NCBI GenBank assembly: GCA_963989245.1
Contig: OZ022339.1
Location: 15,667,758 to 15,731,757, forward strand
DNA length: 64,000 nt
Direction of reading: 5' to 3'
Origin: Nansenia antarctica
Lineage: Eukaryota; Chordata; Actinopteri; Argentiniformes; Microstomatidae
In this document: in pieces, positions 7,887 to 27,060 of the stretch
How positions within the stretch are numbered: position 1 is the first letter of the stretch
Layout of the letters: each line of letters begins with the position of its first letter
The notes under the pieces: generated by a model
Seen by the model: only the letters and a program-made list of their open reading frames with translations
Told to the model about the DNA's origin: nothing
Database searches by the model: none
Position numbers and translations under genes: made by a program

Positions 7887-10494
7887 AGGCTTTTATCCCC
7901 TTAAGACCTTCCCCACCACAGCCCAGGAGGACAAAGGCACCCAGTCACTCAGCTTAGAAGAGTGACTTCCAGTCTGAAAATGAAATGAGCATGAGAGAAA
8001 AGCACAGGGATGAAGTTAAGCTGTATGTTAGTGGTCAAGTGGTCTGTCCCCGGGAAGTCTTGGTGCTACTTATTAATCACTTCAGAACAACTTGTGTGAT
8101 GGTTATAGCCTATCATGCTTCATTTCACAGAGAAAGACACCAGTGAACTGACATTCTGACCCCCCCCCCCCTTTTTGCATTGTCACCAGAAGTCCCCCAA
8201 GCACTATAACTGGCTTCACGAAAAATTCATATTCTCTGAAATATATGAGTCGACTACCTTCAGAAAGATTCATTTTCTTCCTGCCATATTACTGTAGCCA
8301 AGTGGATGACGGTGTGTCAGAAAGTATTGTGGGTAATATGCTCATTTCTGTCTGCACAATTGACAGAGCTCACCTCAAACTTGACACACCGAGTCACAGT
8401 GAGAACGAAGTAGCGCCTTTCCCTGAGTGGTGCCGTGCGTGCGTATGTGTGTGTGTGTGTATGTGTGGGTATGTGTGTGTCTGGGTGTCTGTGTGGCGGA
8501 GAAGTTAATGACGGGACAACGTTGGGGGCGCAGTCTGTCACACCTCCACCTCTCTCACTGCACCGAGCTGTCAGGGGTGTTGCATCAATGTGTCGAGGGA
8601 GTTCACACTCAGGTTTGTTGTTGCGAGACAGGGTCGGATATTATTGTGTTGGTGTCCACTTTGTTTCAGATAAGCAGTGTGCGTGTCCAGTGTGTGGTGG
8701 TGGGGAATGCCTCGTGTTGGCACGATTCCCCCTCTGTAACTGTGTCCACGTTGAGCCAATGTCTGTGGAAGGTGCTTGCATCCGTTACCTGCGGTAGTAT
8801 CATATTTGACATTGGAGTTTTGAGGAGCTTCCGTGAGTGTAAGGCGTGTGGGGAACGTTTGTGTTATGCGATGGTTTCAGAACAACAGACAAAGGAGTTA
8901 CCAACCCCTTTTCGAGATGAAGAGTGACAACCAAAAAAACCCAGACGCACAGCTGTATAAAAGCTATGTCGCTAGTGGCAGCCGTTTTGCATTTTAATGA
9001 CAAATCAAGTATGCTAACTGGCGTTTTAACAGGAAAGTGCTCGAAATGTCACCCGGCCTGTCAAAATGTGATGTAAGTACTCTGATGAAAAGAGAACAAA
9101 GAAGACAAAGTAGGGAGGCCTGGTACACTGATAAATGAAATAAAACCTTGTATGGGCTGTCAGCTGTGTCGTTTTATATTCATATCTAAAGCACATTATG
9201 GTATTACTCCGCCGCTCACGGCCTCACTCATCTGTCTCTCTTAATTCGTCACAGGCGTGCCTCTGTCTTTCAAGTCCCTGTATGTCAACACGGGAAGGGT
9301 CCTGCTAATTGACAAATGAGTGTCACAGACATGAAGTGCTCCTTCTCTCTCACAGCTAGGTAGACTCTGGGCGTTTGATGGGGAAGGGAGGGGGGCCCTA
9401 TTATTGGCATAAGCCCAGTAAGAGGCATTAGACTGGGCCTGAAATGAGAAGTGACAATGGGGAAAGAGAGGCTGTCATTGTCTTGGCTTGAGTGTTCAAT
9501 CTAGTGCCGGAGATGGCAGTATGCAGATAAAGTGTCAGTTAGGGAGAGAGAATATGAAAAAATGTCTGTCGGCACGACGTTCTCAAATCACTCAACTCTG
9601 GATGTGTGTGTCTGGATCGCTGCTGGTAAGGAGATATATTTCATATTAGATCTATCAAGGGGTAATGTCCAGGGATAAGCAGGTCTGTATCTCATGAATT
9701 AGGGAGTATCCAGTGTTCCTTAAGATTCAACAGATTTCCACAAGAGAGATGAGAGAGACACAGCCTGGCAGGAGATAATGTATTCCTATCTGGAGCTATG
9801 CTATATCACATCTCTGGTATTAAAAACACCCCTTTTAATTTTCATTGGAACAATTTTCTCAGTGATGGACTACTCAGGGGAAAGTACTGGGAAGATGGAG
9901 AGCTCTAGAAATAGCTCTCTCTAAAATTGGATAGATGGAATGGACGGTGAAATTGAGGAGGTCTAATAGATTTGGTTGTCTGCTGTTTTTCCCATCTCTC
10001 CAATTTGAATATGTTTCCTCTTTTGTCATTCTGCATCTTTGTTCAGTGATGACGACTTGCAATTGTATAGTATTTGATAAAAAGCTTATGTTCTGTCGGG
10101 AATTGAACAGAGTTCTAGGCTTTGGTATAACACTTAACATTAAGCTGCCATGTACTGTAGATGCTACACCCAGTCCTGTTGCCAAAATGTATATCGTAAC
10201 TGTACTGTAAAAAACTTCCAACTTCCAAACTTCCTTCCCTGAGGGATCCAATAGAATGCCCCAATAGGACAGAGTGCCCCAACGTGTAACACTAAAGGTA
10301 GCCTGTTAACTAGCTCAGGTTTATCAATACTGTATGAGTAGCAGAGCACCAACCTCGCCTAGAGCAAAGAAAACCCACATTCTAACAATGTGTGTGTGTG
10401 TGTGATTTCACACTTTTTACCGGGGAAATTTACTGAGAACATTATTCTCATTTGCAGCAAAAACCTGAGAATTTAGCCAAAGACAGAGGTGTTA
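7885..10494. other. Unique non-coding sequence with small repeats
   Basis: No exon, RNA gene or transposon recognised. It holds a C run near 8161, a GT compound repeat (8435-8495) and a short TG run near 10389-10404. Open frames here are short and lack protein-like composition. Confidence 0.6.
8435..8495. repeat. Imperfect (GT)n microsatellite
   Basis: GT repeats interrupted by GC, AT and GG steps. Confidence 0.9.
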
Positions 10495-10765
10495 ATACGC
10501 CTAGTCTTGAGATAAGTGCCATGGGATCTTTAACGACTCAGAGGACGGTTTAATGTCTCTTTCGAGGGATGGCAACCTCTGCAGGGCAGTGTCCCATTCA
10601 CTGCCTGGCACATAAACCAGAGGGAGGTTGCACCCCCACTTCCAGAAGCCTATTTTGGTCCCCCCATCCAAGGATTGACTGAGGCATACCCTGCTTAGCT
10701 TCCCAGACAAGCCAGCAGAGGGATGCAGGGTGATATGGCTGCTACTGCATGTGTGGGTATGTGAG
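10495..10765. repeat. Dispersed teleost-type repeat, class unassigned
   Basis: The string 'gataagtgccatgggatc' followed by 'tttaacgactcagaggacgg' and, further on, 'cagggcagtgtcccattcac' and 'gatatggctgctac' resembles a high-copy repeat I recall from fish introns. I cannot place it in a SINE or LINE family, and no coding frame is retained. Confidence 0.4.
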
Positions 10766-11189
10766 TTTGTTTGTTCGGATGTGAAGGAAGGGTTCATAAA
10801 AGGTCTCGCTATCTGCATCTGACGCCCATGTGTCAAAGTAAACCTAACCGTAGTCAAATGAAATCCCGCTGGAGAGAGACCTCAAGAGATGTGACGCCCA
10901 AGGAAAGGGCACTGTCTTACAGTAAGACCAGCCAACAAGAGGAAAAGATTAGAAGGGTCTTTTCAAATTTGTTTTGAAATGTTTCTCGGGGGCAAGTCAT
11001 GCACTCTCTCTGTTTTGGTGAGATGACAATCTTGTATCTGATAGAAAACATTTTTCTTCCACATATTGCAGCCAGACCGCAGACCTCAATGTGGTATTAA
11101 TCTAGAGCTCTCTTTCTCTGTTGACTTGACTCATCTGACATAAATGAAAAAGCAGGTATCATGATGTGTACTGGTTACACCATGATGCC

Positions 11190-11257
<68 letters not shown>

Positions 11258-12110
11258 AGCCACTCTGCCTGGCCTCCTCCACCGTCTGTCTGTCTGTCCG
11301 TCCGTCACACAGAGTGTGTCCATGTTGTTCTATTAAAGTTCCTAACACTTAGCTTTGCATAACCCCTGTAGTTCGTTGGTTGACTTGGGTTATGTTGTGT
11401 GACAGTGCCACACATGAACACTGTCAGGCGCCCTACATGGTTGTACTGGGTCTCTTTAGATGGACATTGACTGTAGTCTAAGTGAAACATAGATCACACC
11501 ACCGAATATAGTTAGGCTGATTTACACGCTGTTCGTGACGCTGACAACTGAACGCTAACAAGAGTGACTCAACAGGGTTTTTGTCTTTTATCCAACTATC
11601 TTTTATACCCAGTATGAATGGGGGCTGAAGTCCACATGAGTAGACCTTAGTCCTCCAGCCAGCTCCCAGCTGTACAGTCCCTTTCACCAATACTGTATAA
11701 ATCCCCCTATGTCTCTGTTACAGCACAACAAAAGCTCACTGATGGCAGGCCGAATCAACTGTAAATCAACGTCAGGGGCCACCGGCCCTTCTAGAGCATT
11801 CCGCTGCACGCTTTCTAATCTCAGGCCATCTCAATGGGCGTTGGGGATTCGGAATGGAATGGAATGGGAACATCTTTATGTTTCTTTTGTTCGAATTAAA
11901 TATATACCAGGGCACTGGTGCCATTCCTTTTATGACTGCGTCACATTTTTTATTGTATATCCCAAGACGAATGGCGTGCCACTGACACGAAGATTTACAA
12001 GCCTTCAGCTTGCAGTGGCAGGCCTTTAGAACGGCCTTTAGAAGGGCCGGCTGACACACAGCCAACACTGTGGAGGGGGAGAATAAAAGCTGACGTTTTA
12101 TTGGCTCCAA
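10766..12110. other. Unique non-coding sequence
   Basis: Apart from the CTGT microsatellite at 11189-11254, no gene or transposon is recognised. Confidence 0.6.
11189..11254. repeat. (CTGT)n microsatellite
   Basis: About 16 perfect tetranucleotide units; further CTGT/CCGT units follow at about 11285-11305. Confidence 0.96.
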
Positions 12111-12200
12111 GGAAGAGAGATGGAGGGAGTGAGGAGGGAGAGAGAGGGAGAGGAGGGAGAGGGGGGGGGGGGGGGGGCGGGGAGAGAAAGAGAAAGAGAA
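12111..12200. repeat. Purine-rich tract with G17 homopolymer
   Basis: GGGA/GA-rich sequence containing 17 consecutive G at 12161-12177, followed by GAAAGA units. Confidence 0.9.
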
Positions 12201-12204
12201 TCTG

Positions 12205-13408
12205 TTTATGTACTTTATGTTTTTTAACACTGTTAACTGTCACACAGGCTTCACCGTGTCACGAAGAGGACCGGATTTATTGGGTATTATTTAGAAACTT
12301 GTCAGTGGTAATGACTCCGGCTATGATTTCAATTATCACCCACTAAATATAGCTTAATTCACTGCTTCACTGGACATAATTAGCTGACCTGACATCATTT
12401 TCCAGAAAAATTCGATACCCATGCTATTTTAATATTTTATGTTGACCACCGATTTAATTTTCCTCCCGGTGCTTGGCATGTGGCACGGTCCCACTCCCTC
12501 ATGTGCAGTTGTACTGTCAGAGCTATTGAGTTCAAAGCCATCCCAGGGATATATTTTTTCCATTGACAGAAATCCAATTAGTTTTAGTACACAGTCTGGC
12601 TGAATAAAAAGGCTCTTAAAATCTACAATATGTTTCCTTAGCGTTTTAGCAGAGCGCAAAGCTCAGTGATGGATGTTTATGGGTTGACCTGATGGGGCCC
12701 GTGCGGACATACTCCCCGTTCTATTTTGACAAGTTAAAAACAAACCGGGCCATATGTCTTACTTATTTTGATAGCTACACCAGAGTCTGTTAATATTGCA
12801 TAACAACTACTGTACATTCACTAAGATCTCGAATCTCTTCGTACATATTTAAACACTGATTAAATACTTTACGACTAACCCACAAAACGTTGCCGTAAGA
12901 CCATGTAAATAAGAGGCAAAAAAAAGAATCATGTTTTATTTATTAGTGACATGTTTAGTAAGTAGGCGATTTGTGGTGAGCTAATGTGTAGTCGAGTTTT
13001 GACATGAGGGTGTGCATTTTTAAACAAGTGTAAAAAGGGAGATGATTAGGGCTGGCACTCAGCTACCAATAACATTCCTGCCGCCTATAGGTGAAGCTAA
13101 GGGCGCATCTCATTAGTCTAAAGAGGCTTCCTCTTCTCTCCTCCTTGCCTTCATCTGCACCTATGTGAGAAATCAATATAGATAGATAAAAAAGCAATAC
13201 ATTGGATGCATTTTGCTCCCCTGTCCAGGTTCCTTTTGTTCAGTACAGCTAATGGAAAGGCTAGGAGGAGAGGAAGCCAAGCCAGACTATTGAGACACAT
13301 CCTCAGTCTTTGTTAGTCCATGGCTCATCTACTGTACCGTTTACGCTCCCCCATCTACTGGAGTAATGATGTAAGCAACTGGAGACATGGAACCTATTAG
13401 AACTTAGC
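12205..13408. other. Non-coding block with conserved-element texture
   Basis: Positions 12240-12660 are non-repetitive, balanced in composition, stop-rich and contain TAATTAGCTGACCTGACATC, CCAATTAG and TTTAATTTTCC-type homeodomain-like cores. That texture is typical of vertebrate conserved non-coding elements. Conservation itself is not visible from one sequence. The rest (12700-13400) shows nothing specific. Confidence 0.3.
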
Positions 13409-13447
13409 GGGGGGGGGGGGGGGGGAGGGTGACGGGCGGGGGGGGGG
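13409..13447. repeat. Poly-G tracts
   Basis: G17 at 13409-13425 and G10 at 13438-13447, separated by a short A/G/T/C spacer. Confidence 0.95.
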
Positions 13448-13728
13448 CATACAGCCGTATTTCGACTTCCCACTGGACGTGTCCCAAACTGAGGAGAGGG
13501 TTGGAGCCGTTTGGAAGAGGAACAAAGGAGTTCCCTTTTTTCGGTATCGCCCGGGCAGTTACGGTCGCTTCATGCCTCTCAATCTCACCACAGCTCCTAC
13601 TGGAGAGCTCAGGGTTGGAAAGTGAAGACAGATACACGGGTTTATCAAGCCAAGGTTTTAGAGCGTGATTACAGCTCTTGCCATGTTTAAAATTCGTTTT
13701 GTTTTATTTGCGCGTGCGTGCGATTGCA

Positions 13729-13761
13729 GGGGGCGGGGAGGGGAGGGGGTGGGGGGGTGGG
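13729..13761 (+). other. G-quadruplex-forming motif
   Basis: Runs of 5, 4, 4, 5, 7 and 3 G separated by single or double bases meet the G3+N1-7 rule several times over. Structure is predicted from the rule only. Confidence 0.6.
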
Positions 13762-15000
13762 TAAAGAGGTCCACATGATAAATGTATTATATCCCACCAC
13801 AATAAACATGTATTTTAAACCCATTCCTCATTAGAGGAAGTAGGCCTGGGAGCACTCATCATCATTATTGTTACAAAATGTTTGACATTACGGCTTTGCA
13901 ATAAATGGTACCTAAAACTAATAACCTTTTAACCTCAGTGTTTTGAATCATGTTTCAAAGTAGTTTACCACCCGTGGAGTGATAAAGTACAGTGGACTGT
14001 CTAATTCGTTTACCTTGCAAACTCAGCTCAGTCTGAGAAGAGTCTGGGTGATTCTTTTTCCCTTTTTTTCTTTTTCTTACCCCTGTAGAATACTACCTCC
14101 GGACAACTGTCCCACATTCTCAACGCAGCTGTAACACATTTCCCCTTTCCATTTCAGATAAACTCACTCACATCTTTCACAGCTCCGGCTTATAAAAACT
14201 CCCTGACTGTCACAGCCACCATCCCTACAACCTGATATTGGTTAGCTAGGACGGTCTGTGGAGAATGATATGACCCCCCTCCCCCCCCTCCCCTCCATTT
14301 CTCTCTCTCTCTCTCTCCCTCTCTCTCACTCTCTCTATTGTTTACCTTTTAATGTTTATTGTGGCGTGGGCCTATTTCATTTTAACTGCACAGGCCACAG
14401 TTATCTAGAAAACAATGTGGTTGGACGACCTCGGGAATCAGAGGCAGAAAGACGGCGTTTATAGTTACAGATGACATCCATCAGCATGAGAATGGGTTTT
14501 AATGACTAGGCTGCAAGACATCAGTGGGTCGTTGCCTCATTTTTTACTGAGGCACATGTTGAGATAAGAAAACAGTGACGGCATGTTTCATGTCTGCGCC
14601 TCTTCAGTAGAAAAAAAGAAAAGTATCTTGGTGAAACCGGGCGTCCATTTTGGCTCTTATAAAGGTACTTATTTGATTCCGCTCATGGAAACGTCTGACC
14701 AACAGGGTTATATGCAATGTCTCTGATCACCACGGAGACGGTTTCCAAGCAAGCGAATCTCTGTATCAGTAGTCGACTGAGCAGCAGACCAAACATCCCT
14801 CTGATCATCTCACTGTCTGTCCAGACGTTTGGTGATGTTTATAAGAGTTTTCCCTCGGTGTTGGTGGTGGGGCCAGACCTTTTGTACTTGGGGCGAAAAG
14901 TTCCTTTAAGTTCTCCCTCTGTCTGTCTGCTGCTGGGGCTCTTGGGTCTTCAGAACTCCCTGTCTACAGAGATGCTTCAAAACACCAAAAGATGAGGGAA
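13762..15000. other. Unique non-coding sequence
   Basis: No gene or transposon seen. A C/CT-rich stretch lies at about 14274-14335. Confidence 0.6.
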
Positions 15001-15033
15001 GAAGAAGAAGAGGAGGGGGGGGGGGGGGGGGGG
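15001..15033. repeat. (GAA)n plus G19 homopolymer
   Basis: Short GAA run continuing into 19 consecutive G at 15015-15033. Confidence 0.95.
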
Positions 15034-16432
15034 ATCGTCAGGAGAATACAGTGTTTATTTACAGGCAAGCCAGGAGGACACAACAGGGTCTGCAGACTTT
15101 GGATCTGAGGGTTGTTTGTGTGTCAGACAGATGAAAGAATTGGAGAGGGAGAAATCCCTTTAACTGCCTGGGCTGTTGCAGCCAGCATTGGCAGTAAGGT
15201 AAAGAGAGATGACTTCACAGGGGCTAACCTATAAGGCATGTGTGACAGGGTCTGGTGTTTTAGTCCACAAGTAGGGCAGTTTTTCAGATTATGAAAGGGC
15301 AGATTATAAGATTTCAAATGATGAGTCATTCAAAAGAATTGAACAAGATAGGCGTATTTGAATATTGATACCCCCCAAAGCAACGAACAGAGAGATTCAG
15401 CCTCAAAGTTTTCACAGACACAGGCAGGTAATGGGCGGGAACAATAGTTAACTCCACCCCCAACCACTCCTCCAGGACAACCACTCCCCCATTACACTAC
15501 CTGTCATTATATTCCTGTCATGTCAGTGGGGTTGTCAGCTAAACCTCGGGAAACACACTTGCAGGGCTGACATGTTTAAATTGCTAATAATAATAATAAG
15601 TCAAGATTCATGATTTTGTATTGCCAAAATCTCTACTTTACTGTCAAGTCTACTACTACTGTAGTTTGGCATTAGTTACTACTATAACTAGCATTAGGCT
15701 ACCAGACAGGCTCACTTTCCCATTGAAATCGTCATCTTTCTTCTCAAATCTGCAGGACAGAAAACAATACAAAGGAAAGATAGATCTATTTTGTGATATA
15801 ACATGTATTATTTTCATATTCTACTATACGCTTTTCATATTAACAAGAAATTATGAAATGAATGAGGATGAGGAGAATGAGGTTTTTGTCTAAAAGACAA
15901 TTCAGCTCATGTCATACTTACATAGCATTGTGTAATCTGTGGAAACAGCTTTGAAGATGGCCACTGCAACATCCTCAAAAGTTGCTGCAAAACAGTGGCA
16001 CCACTCCACCACACCACATTATTGTTGCTTTTAACTGGATGTATAAGGTTACGAACTCCAACTTTTTTGATAACATGTTTATGACATTTCCCACTGAACA
16101 TGAAGGATATATATTGTTTTGGTAGGGTTACGGTTAGGGTTCACAATAGGAAGTGACATTTCATCATCAACACAAGTTTTCTCTCTGGTGTTTTGTACCA
16201 GTGATTGTACAATATTGTTATACACTGATTTCTTGAAGATGTACTTGTTGTAATTTATCAAAATGACAAGTAAAAACCTTTTAAAGCATGTCCGTTCAAC
16301 ATCTTTGAGTAGATGTTAGTAAGAACCGTCATGGCAGTAGAGTGTCATGGTTGCTTTGCTATGCTATCATCCAACACGTTACAGAGATAAATCGCACAGA
16401 GGCAGCCCATCCTTCCATGGAGCGCCATTGAG
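15034..16432. other. Unique non-coding sequence
   Basis: AT-rich and stop-dense. One 'gggttacggttagggtt' string near 16126 is telomere-like but isolated. No gene recognised. Confidence 0.6.
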
Positions 16433-16437
16433 ACACA

Positions 16438-16502
<65 letters not shown>
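16433..16502. repeat. (AC)n microsatellite
   Basis: Essentially pure CA/AC from 16440 to 16502 with an AAAC interruption at the left edge. Confidence 0.97.
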
Positions 16503-22429
<5,927 letters not shown>

Positions 22430-22625
22430 AAATAGATTTTCATGACAGGGTAATTCATCTCTGGCCATGAAAACATCAGCTTTAAAAGACAGCTTTGCCG
22501 AGACCCGGCGCTTGTTAGGGCCGGATCAGCAGCCCAGATGCCTGCGATGTAAACTCATGAAGAGAAGATTAATTTATCTGTCATCCCTGACTTTGACAGT
22601 TGTTGTAAATCTGACTCTGGCCCCT
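22430..22625. other. Candidate conserved non-coding element
   Basis: Non-repetitive, with 'gaagattaatttatctgtca' and 'ctttgacagttgttgtaaat', a mix of homeodomain- and TALE-like words (TGACAG). A plus-strand frame starts at 22467 but has no recognisable protein motif and runs into the purine tract. Enhancer status is a guess from texture. Confidence 0.25.
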
Positions 22626-22735
22626 CTGGCACGGGGAGGGGAGGGGAGAGGAGAGGAGGAGGCAAGAGGAAGAGAGAAATGGGGAGAGAGAGGAGGGGAA
22701 AGAGGAGGGGGCGGGGGGGTTTGGAAAGGGTAGGG
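22626..22735. repeat. G/A-rich tract with G-quadruplex potential
   Basis: GGGGA repeats at about 22634-22660 then GAGGA/GAGAGG units ending in a G run. Several G3-4 runs have short spacers. Confidence 0.85.
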
Positions 22736-24046
22736 GAGCTGATGTGGATGATTTCAAACGTGTGATATTGACAAGAGAACTCAGTCACTCAGTCACTACT
22801 TGCGTCCACCTGGAATGTGTTTGGTGCCAGATGATGTGTTTGGAGTCCTATTGTTAAGAGAACATTTGGTAGTGATTTTAACCCCCCCCCACTCACCCTT
22901 CCCTATCCATAGTACACCACCCATCATCCCATTTGTTCTCCCGTGGCTATTTTCAAGATGGTCACATAAGGTCCACTGGAAAATGAGTAGTGGGAGTGTC
23001 AGGGAAGCCATTTGGCATGTGAATGATGGTAGCGAGCGAACAACGGCCGCCATGTTCTATGATCTCACGAGAGCCGTGTCTGAAACGCTCACTCCGAGAA
23101 ACAAGGCATCGTTTTATTTTTTTGCCATTATATTTCACCATCATATTGACACCTGTGTCTGAGCTAATAGATGATGGATTAGCATGTATGAAATGATACA
23201 GGACCCCCCCCCCCCCGACTAACTCAGATATCAGATATTTGTATCAGATCAAAATATTTTCTATATTAGTTCTACTCATTAGTCATTCGCTTCATTAAAA
23301 ATTTATAATTGTGGAATGATACTGTATATTATGCTCCATTGCTGTCAATACAGTGTAGTGTTCTGTGTTGTCAGATCAGTATTTGATGATCATGTAAATG
23401 AAGTGTTATGGTAATTGGTGATCACGCATAGTGTTTAATTCATTTGGAATCTATTTGTTTGTCCTTTACCACTACAGTTTCGGCCGGGCCAGAAAAGTTC
23501 TCTTTTTGTAGGATTTATAGCTGTACAGATGTGGATGTAGTTATAGCCTTCAGTGAAGATACAAGGCCTTCGCTGTCAATAAAGATCCCGACTGGGCAAT
23601 GGCTTTGCATATGAATTATGATGTCTCCTTCTGGCTTCATATGACCATTCCCTCTGCATGTCTGTCATGAACCACCGGCATATTTCCAGCAACTGTCCTT
23701 CCAGCTGACACATCATATCACTTATTCATTTTCCTCTGAAGTTTTTTTGAGAGGGCCCCTGTTCCAAATAGCTCTCGCCGGGGCACCCCGTGCATTGTTT
23801 GATCTTTATAAGCCCCTTTGAGGTTTTTTGTTCAATGTGAACCTGTTAAGTTTAAGAATAACTTATCAACACCTCTTGTTTTGTGAGATCGGAACTTGAG
23901 GAAGTGACAAATGTAGGCCACGGGTTCCGGGTGTTTGATGTGGATTAGCATGCTAATGGGGTTTCGCCTTGATTTGTCAAACCTAGTCCCCCTCCAGAGA
24001 AGGAGGGCTTCTAGCTGAGGAGAAAGGTGTTGTGTGGGGGGGATGG
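22736..24046. other. Non-coding block; 23480-24000 has conserved-element texture
   Basis: 23480-24000 is non-repetitive, with 'gctttgcatatgaattatga' (POU-like TTTGCATATG) and 'attagcatgctaatgg' (palindromic GCATGC flanked by TTAG/CTAA). No coding frame has protein-like features. A C13 run lies at 23204-23216. Confidence 0.3.
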
Positions 24047-24112
24047 AGAGAGGGTTGGGAGGATAGATGGACGGGGGGTGGTCGGGGGAGGTAAAGGGAG
24101 GGGGGAACGGGG
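24047..24112 (+). other. G-quadruplex-forming motif
   Basis: G runs of 6, 5, 3, 6 and 4 with short spacers on the plus strand between 24073 and 24112, preceded by GGG pairs. Confidence 0.5.
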
Positions 24113-25388
24113 TGGAAGATATCGCTAATTAGCATGTGGAAGAAAATGGTTTTGAGAGGAGAGGTAACCCAGTCATGATAAATATGGTGACTTAACACTT
24201 CCCCCTCCTCCCCCCTCGTGTCTGTCAGTCCCCAACAGCTGTGGACTCTAAACTCCTTTCACCTAGGAGGAAATCAAAAGATAATCCAGAGTTTGATGTC
24301 GAGAGAAACTTTTGAGTTCTGGGGAAAAAGGGGTCACTGATGTATAGGGCAACGGGTTTAAGCTGTAAACCTCTGACAAAGGCTTCTGACAGAGTGAGTT
24401 TCCCCCCAGTCTCACAGAGAAGTCTTTGGAAAGTTCTAAGCACCTTCTCTGTGCATGACTAACCCTATTGAGGAATAGGGAGATAAAGAAAACCCAAGGG
24501 CTTAAGATGAAACTTTAATTTTCTGACAAAAACAAATTCCTGAATATCCATATAGAGAAGGGGAAATTGCACTTTAAAAAATGCATTCACCTGCTCAAAG
24601 TGCACATCAATTATTTCTATACAGGTTTAGAGAGGCAATTGAATTTGATTGACTTTTTTGTCGCTCACCTTTTGTTGCTTTTTGTCAACGTCAACAGTGT
24701 TGGTATCTCATTCTTAGTGGGCGATGGAGATAATTCAAGATCTGTTTACTTCTCATGTCTGGTTACTGCATAAGTCTAGGAAAGATTATTCAGCTCATTC
24801 GACTTTAAAGCAGGGCATTCGCTAAACCTCTAGAGGTTATAATACATAGGATAGATTCAAACAATGTTATGAGCGAGTCATTTATAGTATTGGGGTGTAG
24901 CAGGGCCTATTTGTTTCCATTGACAAAGACCATGAATCCAGAAAGAGCTTCTAAGCCATTTAGCCTATTTAGCATCTGTGCCGGGCTATACACTCTTCCA
25001 TCTCGGTCCTCTGTCTCAGCAGATCAACAATACTTGAAAAAAACCAACAGATTTTGCATTAGAATGAGGGGCAGTGACTTTTTCCTGACCACTTGACCTG
25101 CTCAGGCTAAACCCATCCAACCTTACTCACTACAGTGATCTGATTTCCAAGCATGCTAAATAGTATGTTGAATAGAACATTATATTCTTTTTTTTTGCTT
25201 TATTACTTCTTTAGCACAACCCAAACAGCTGTAGCTTGACCAGAGTCTGACCGCCTTTCAATTCAAGGACGTATACTTTATGGCAGGACACTGCCGTGTT
25301 TGAATGAGAAGATAATACCAGCACTCAAGATGGAAGCTGACCTTGGGAAGCATAAATGACAATAACCCCCTTCAGTCCCCTTCAACAA
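24113..25388. other. Unique non-coding sequence
   Basis: No gene or transposon recognised. Confidence 0.6.
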
Positions 25389-25447
25389 ACAGACACACAC
25401 ACACACACATACACGCACGCACACACACACACCCACACACACACATC

Positions 25448-25479
<32 letters not shown>

Positions 25480-25491
25480 CGCACACCCGCA

Positions 25492-25538
<47 letters not shown>

Positions 25539-25540
25539 AT

Positions 25541-25588
<48 letters not shown>

Positions 25589-25662
25589 ACCCACACCCAC
25601 ACCCACACGCACACGCACACGCACACCCACACACACACACAAACACACACACCCACACACAC
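25389..25662. repeat. Compound (AC)n/(ACGC)n/(ACCC)n microsatellite, ~270 bp
   Basis: CA repeats with GC and CC interruptions. Open frames through it on both strands encode only His-Thr or Cys-Val runs and are not genes. Confidence 0.97.
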
Positions 25663-26436
25663 TTTCCCAAACCACTTGCCTTCAAGGCCTATTTTACTCA
25701 CTGCAGCCCAGAGTAAATGACCTTTCCTCCCATCTCCTCTGACAGTTCCATGCAACTCCAGTATTGCTTTAGCGCACATTTGCTTACCATAAGAATGTAA
25801 TTTTCAGCGATAAGGTCCCGGGACTTGGCAGGGGCTGGGGGGAAAATCTGCCATTTGGTGCCAAAGCTCCGGCTCTGGATGATCCAGGGGGCTTGCCCTG
25901 AGGGACGGATTATGGCCGACGGGGCCAAAGTGCTGTCATTCTGCGGAGAAATGATTAATCTATCCCTCTCCTCTCCTTTATCCCACAAGGATAGAGGGAT
26001 GCGCCGCTATATGCAATCAGATAAACCGCCTCTGCGCGGTGCGCGTATGCAGATTTCATTACCGACATTAGGCATCGATAAATGGCCACATCATTATCAT
26101 TTAGGACTCGTTTTTAGGGAGGGGGTTTTTAGGGAGTTTTTTTTTTTACCATTACATTTTCTGCCCCCGGTGTTGCAAATTGCCGCGGACAGTCTGGAAA
26201 GGGTTCAGTTGGCCCGGCCGCACCTGTTCAGATGAAAGTGTGTACGCAGCTGGGCAGAGAGGATCTCTGTGCCCTTTTCTGGGGGCCCCCTCCTCGGTTG
26301 CACACAGCGAGTACCCAGGGTGCATAGCAGGAATGGGAGCCTCAGCATCAACACACAGGTCAAAGCTGTCAGCTTGAACACTCTCTCTTCTCTCCCATCT
26401 CCCCTCTCTCCTTCCTAGCATTAATCCTCCCATCAT

Positions 26437-26467
<31 letters not shown>

Positions 26468-27018
26468 CAGAATAATCTGAAGTGTGTGATTCCATAATAG
26501 CACAGGGGTAATGACACCGACTCCAGTATGTTGACTGTCTGTGTGAGGAGAGGCTATAAGGCTTCAGAGAGGGCCCTCTCCCGTACTGTTACAAAACAGA
26601 AGACAGTACGGCTTTGACAGCTCCAAGTGTCTGGGGCCAGGGAAATAATTGATAGCAGGCAGCCTGCATCCAAGGTCCTTTAGCAGTAATTGCAAGCAGA
26701 ATCTTACTCTCTGATCTCACCAGTGGTATTGGCCATGCCAGAACAGCCTGGCTTTGACAGATTGCCTTCCTGCAGTAATAACTTAGGCATGTTCCCCCGT
26801 TTTTCTCACACAAGGCCACGCAGCCCCTGTCTCTCACCACAGAGCCAGCCCCAGAATCAGACCAGTGATTATTTTAAATGTATTTTCTTCTTTTGTTTTA
26901 GCTTCGTAGCCTCCTTACTCTGACAGGCCCACTTCTTGAAATAACTGTGTTATTTTATAACTGCCAACAGTGCTCAGGGCATAGTTTTTTCCTCTGCTAA
27001 GTTTTATGGCAAAGGAAA
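25663..27018. other. Non-coding block; 25800-26110 has conserved-element texture
   Basis: 25800-26110 is non-repetitive and locally CpG-containing, with 'gagaaatgattaatctatcc' and 'ggcatcgataaatggcca'. A GA run lies at 26437-26466. No exon recognised. Confidence 0.3.
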
Positions 27019-27060
27019 GTGTGTGTGTGTGTGCGTGTGTGTGTGTGTGTGTCTGTGTGG
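27019..27060. repeat. Imperfect (GT)n microsatellite
   Basis: GT repeats with one GC and one CT interruption. Confidence 0.93.

Noticed and set aside
8945..9000. TATA-like 'gtataaaagc' as a promoter
   Set aside because: A single TATA string with no initiator, CpG context or downstream exon is expected by chance.
16126..16145. Telomere-like 'acggttagggtt'
   Set aside because: Only one or two degenerate units; no array.
22467..22733. Plus-strand frame beginning MKTSALKDSFAETRRLLG
   Set aside because: No family resemblance, no splice context, and its end is the G/A tract. The nucleotide sequence looks more like a non-coding element.
25343..25779. Overlapping His-Thr and Cys-Val open frames on both strands (also at 36748-37187, 48078-48601 and 61485-61854)
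   Set aside because: These are CA/GT microsatellites read as codons; open frames on both strands at once and no non-repeat sequence of substance.
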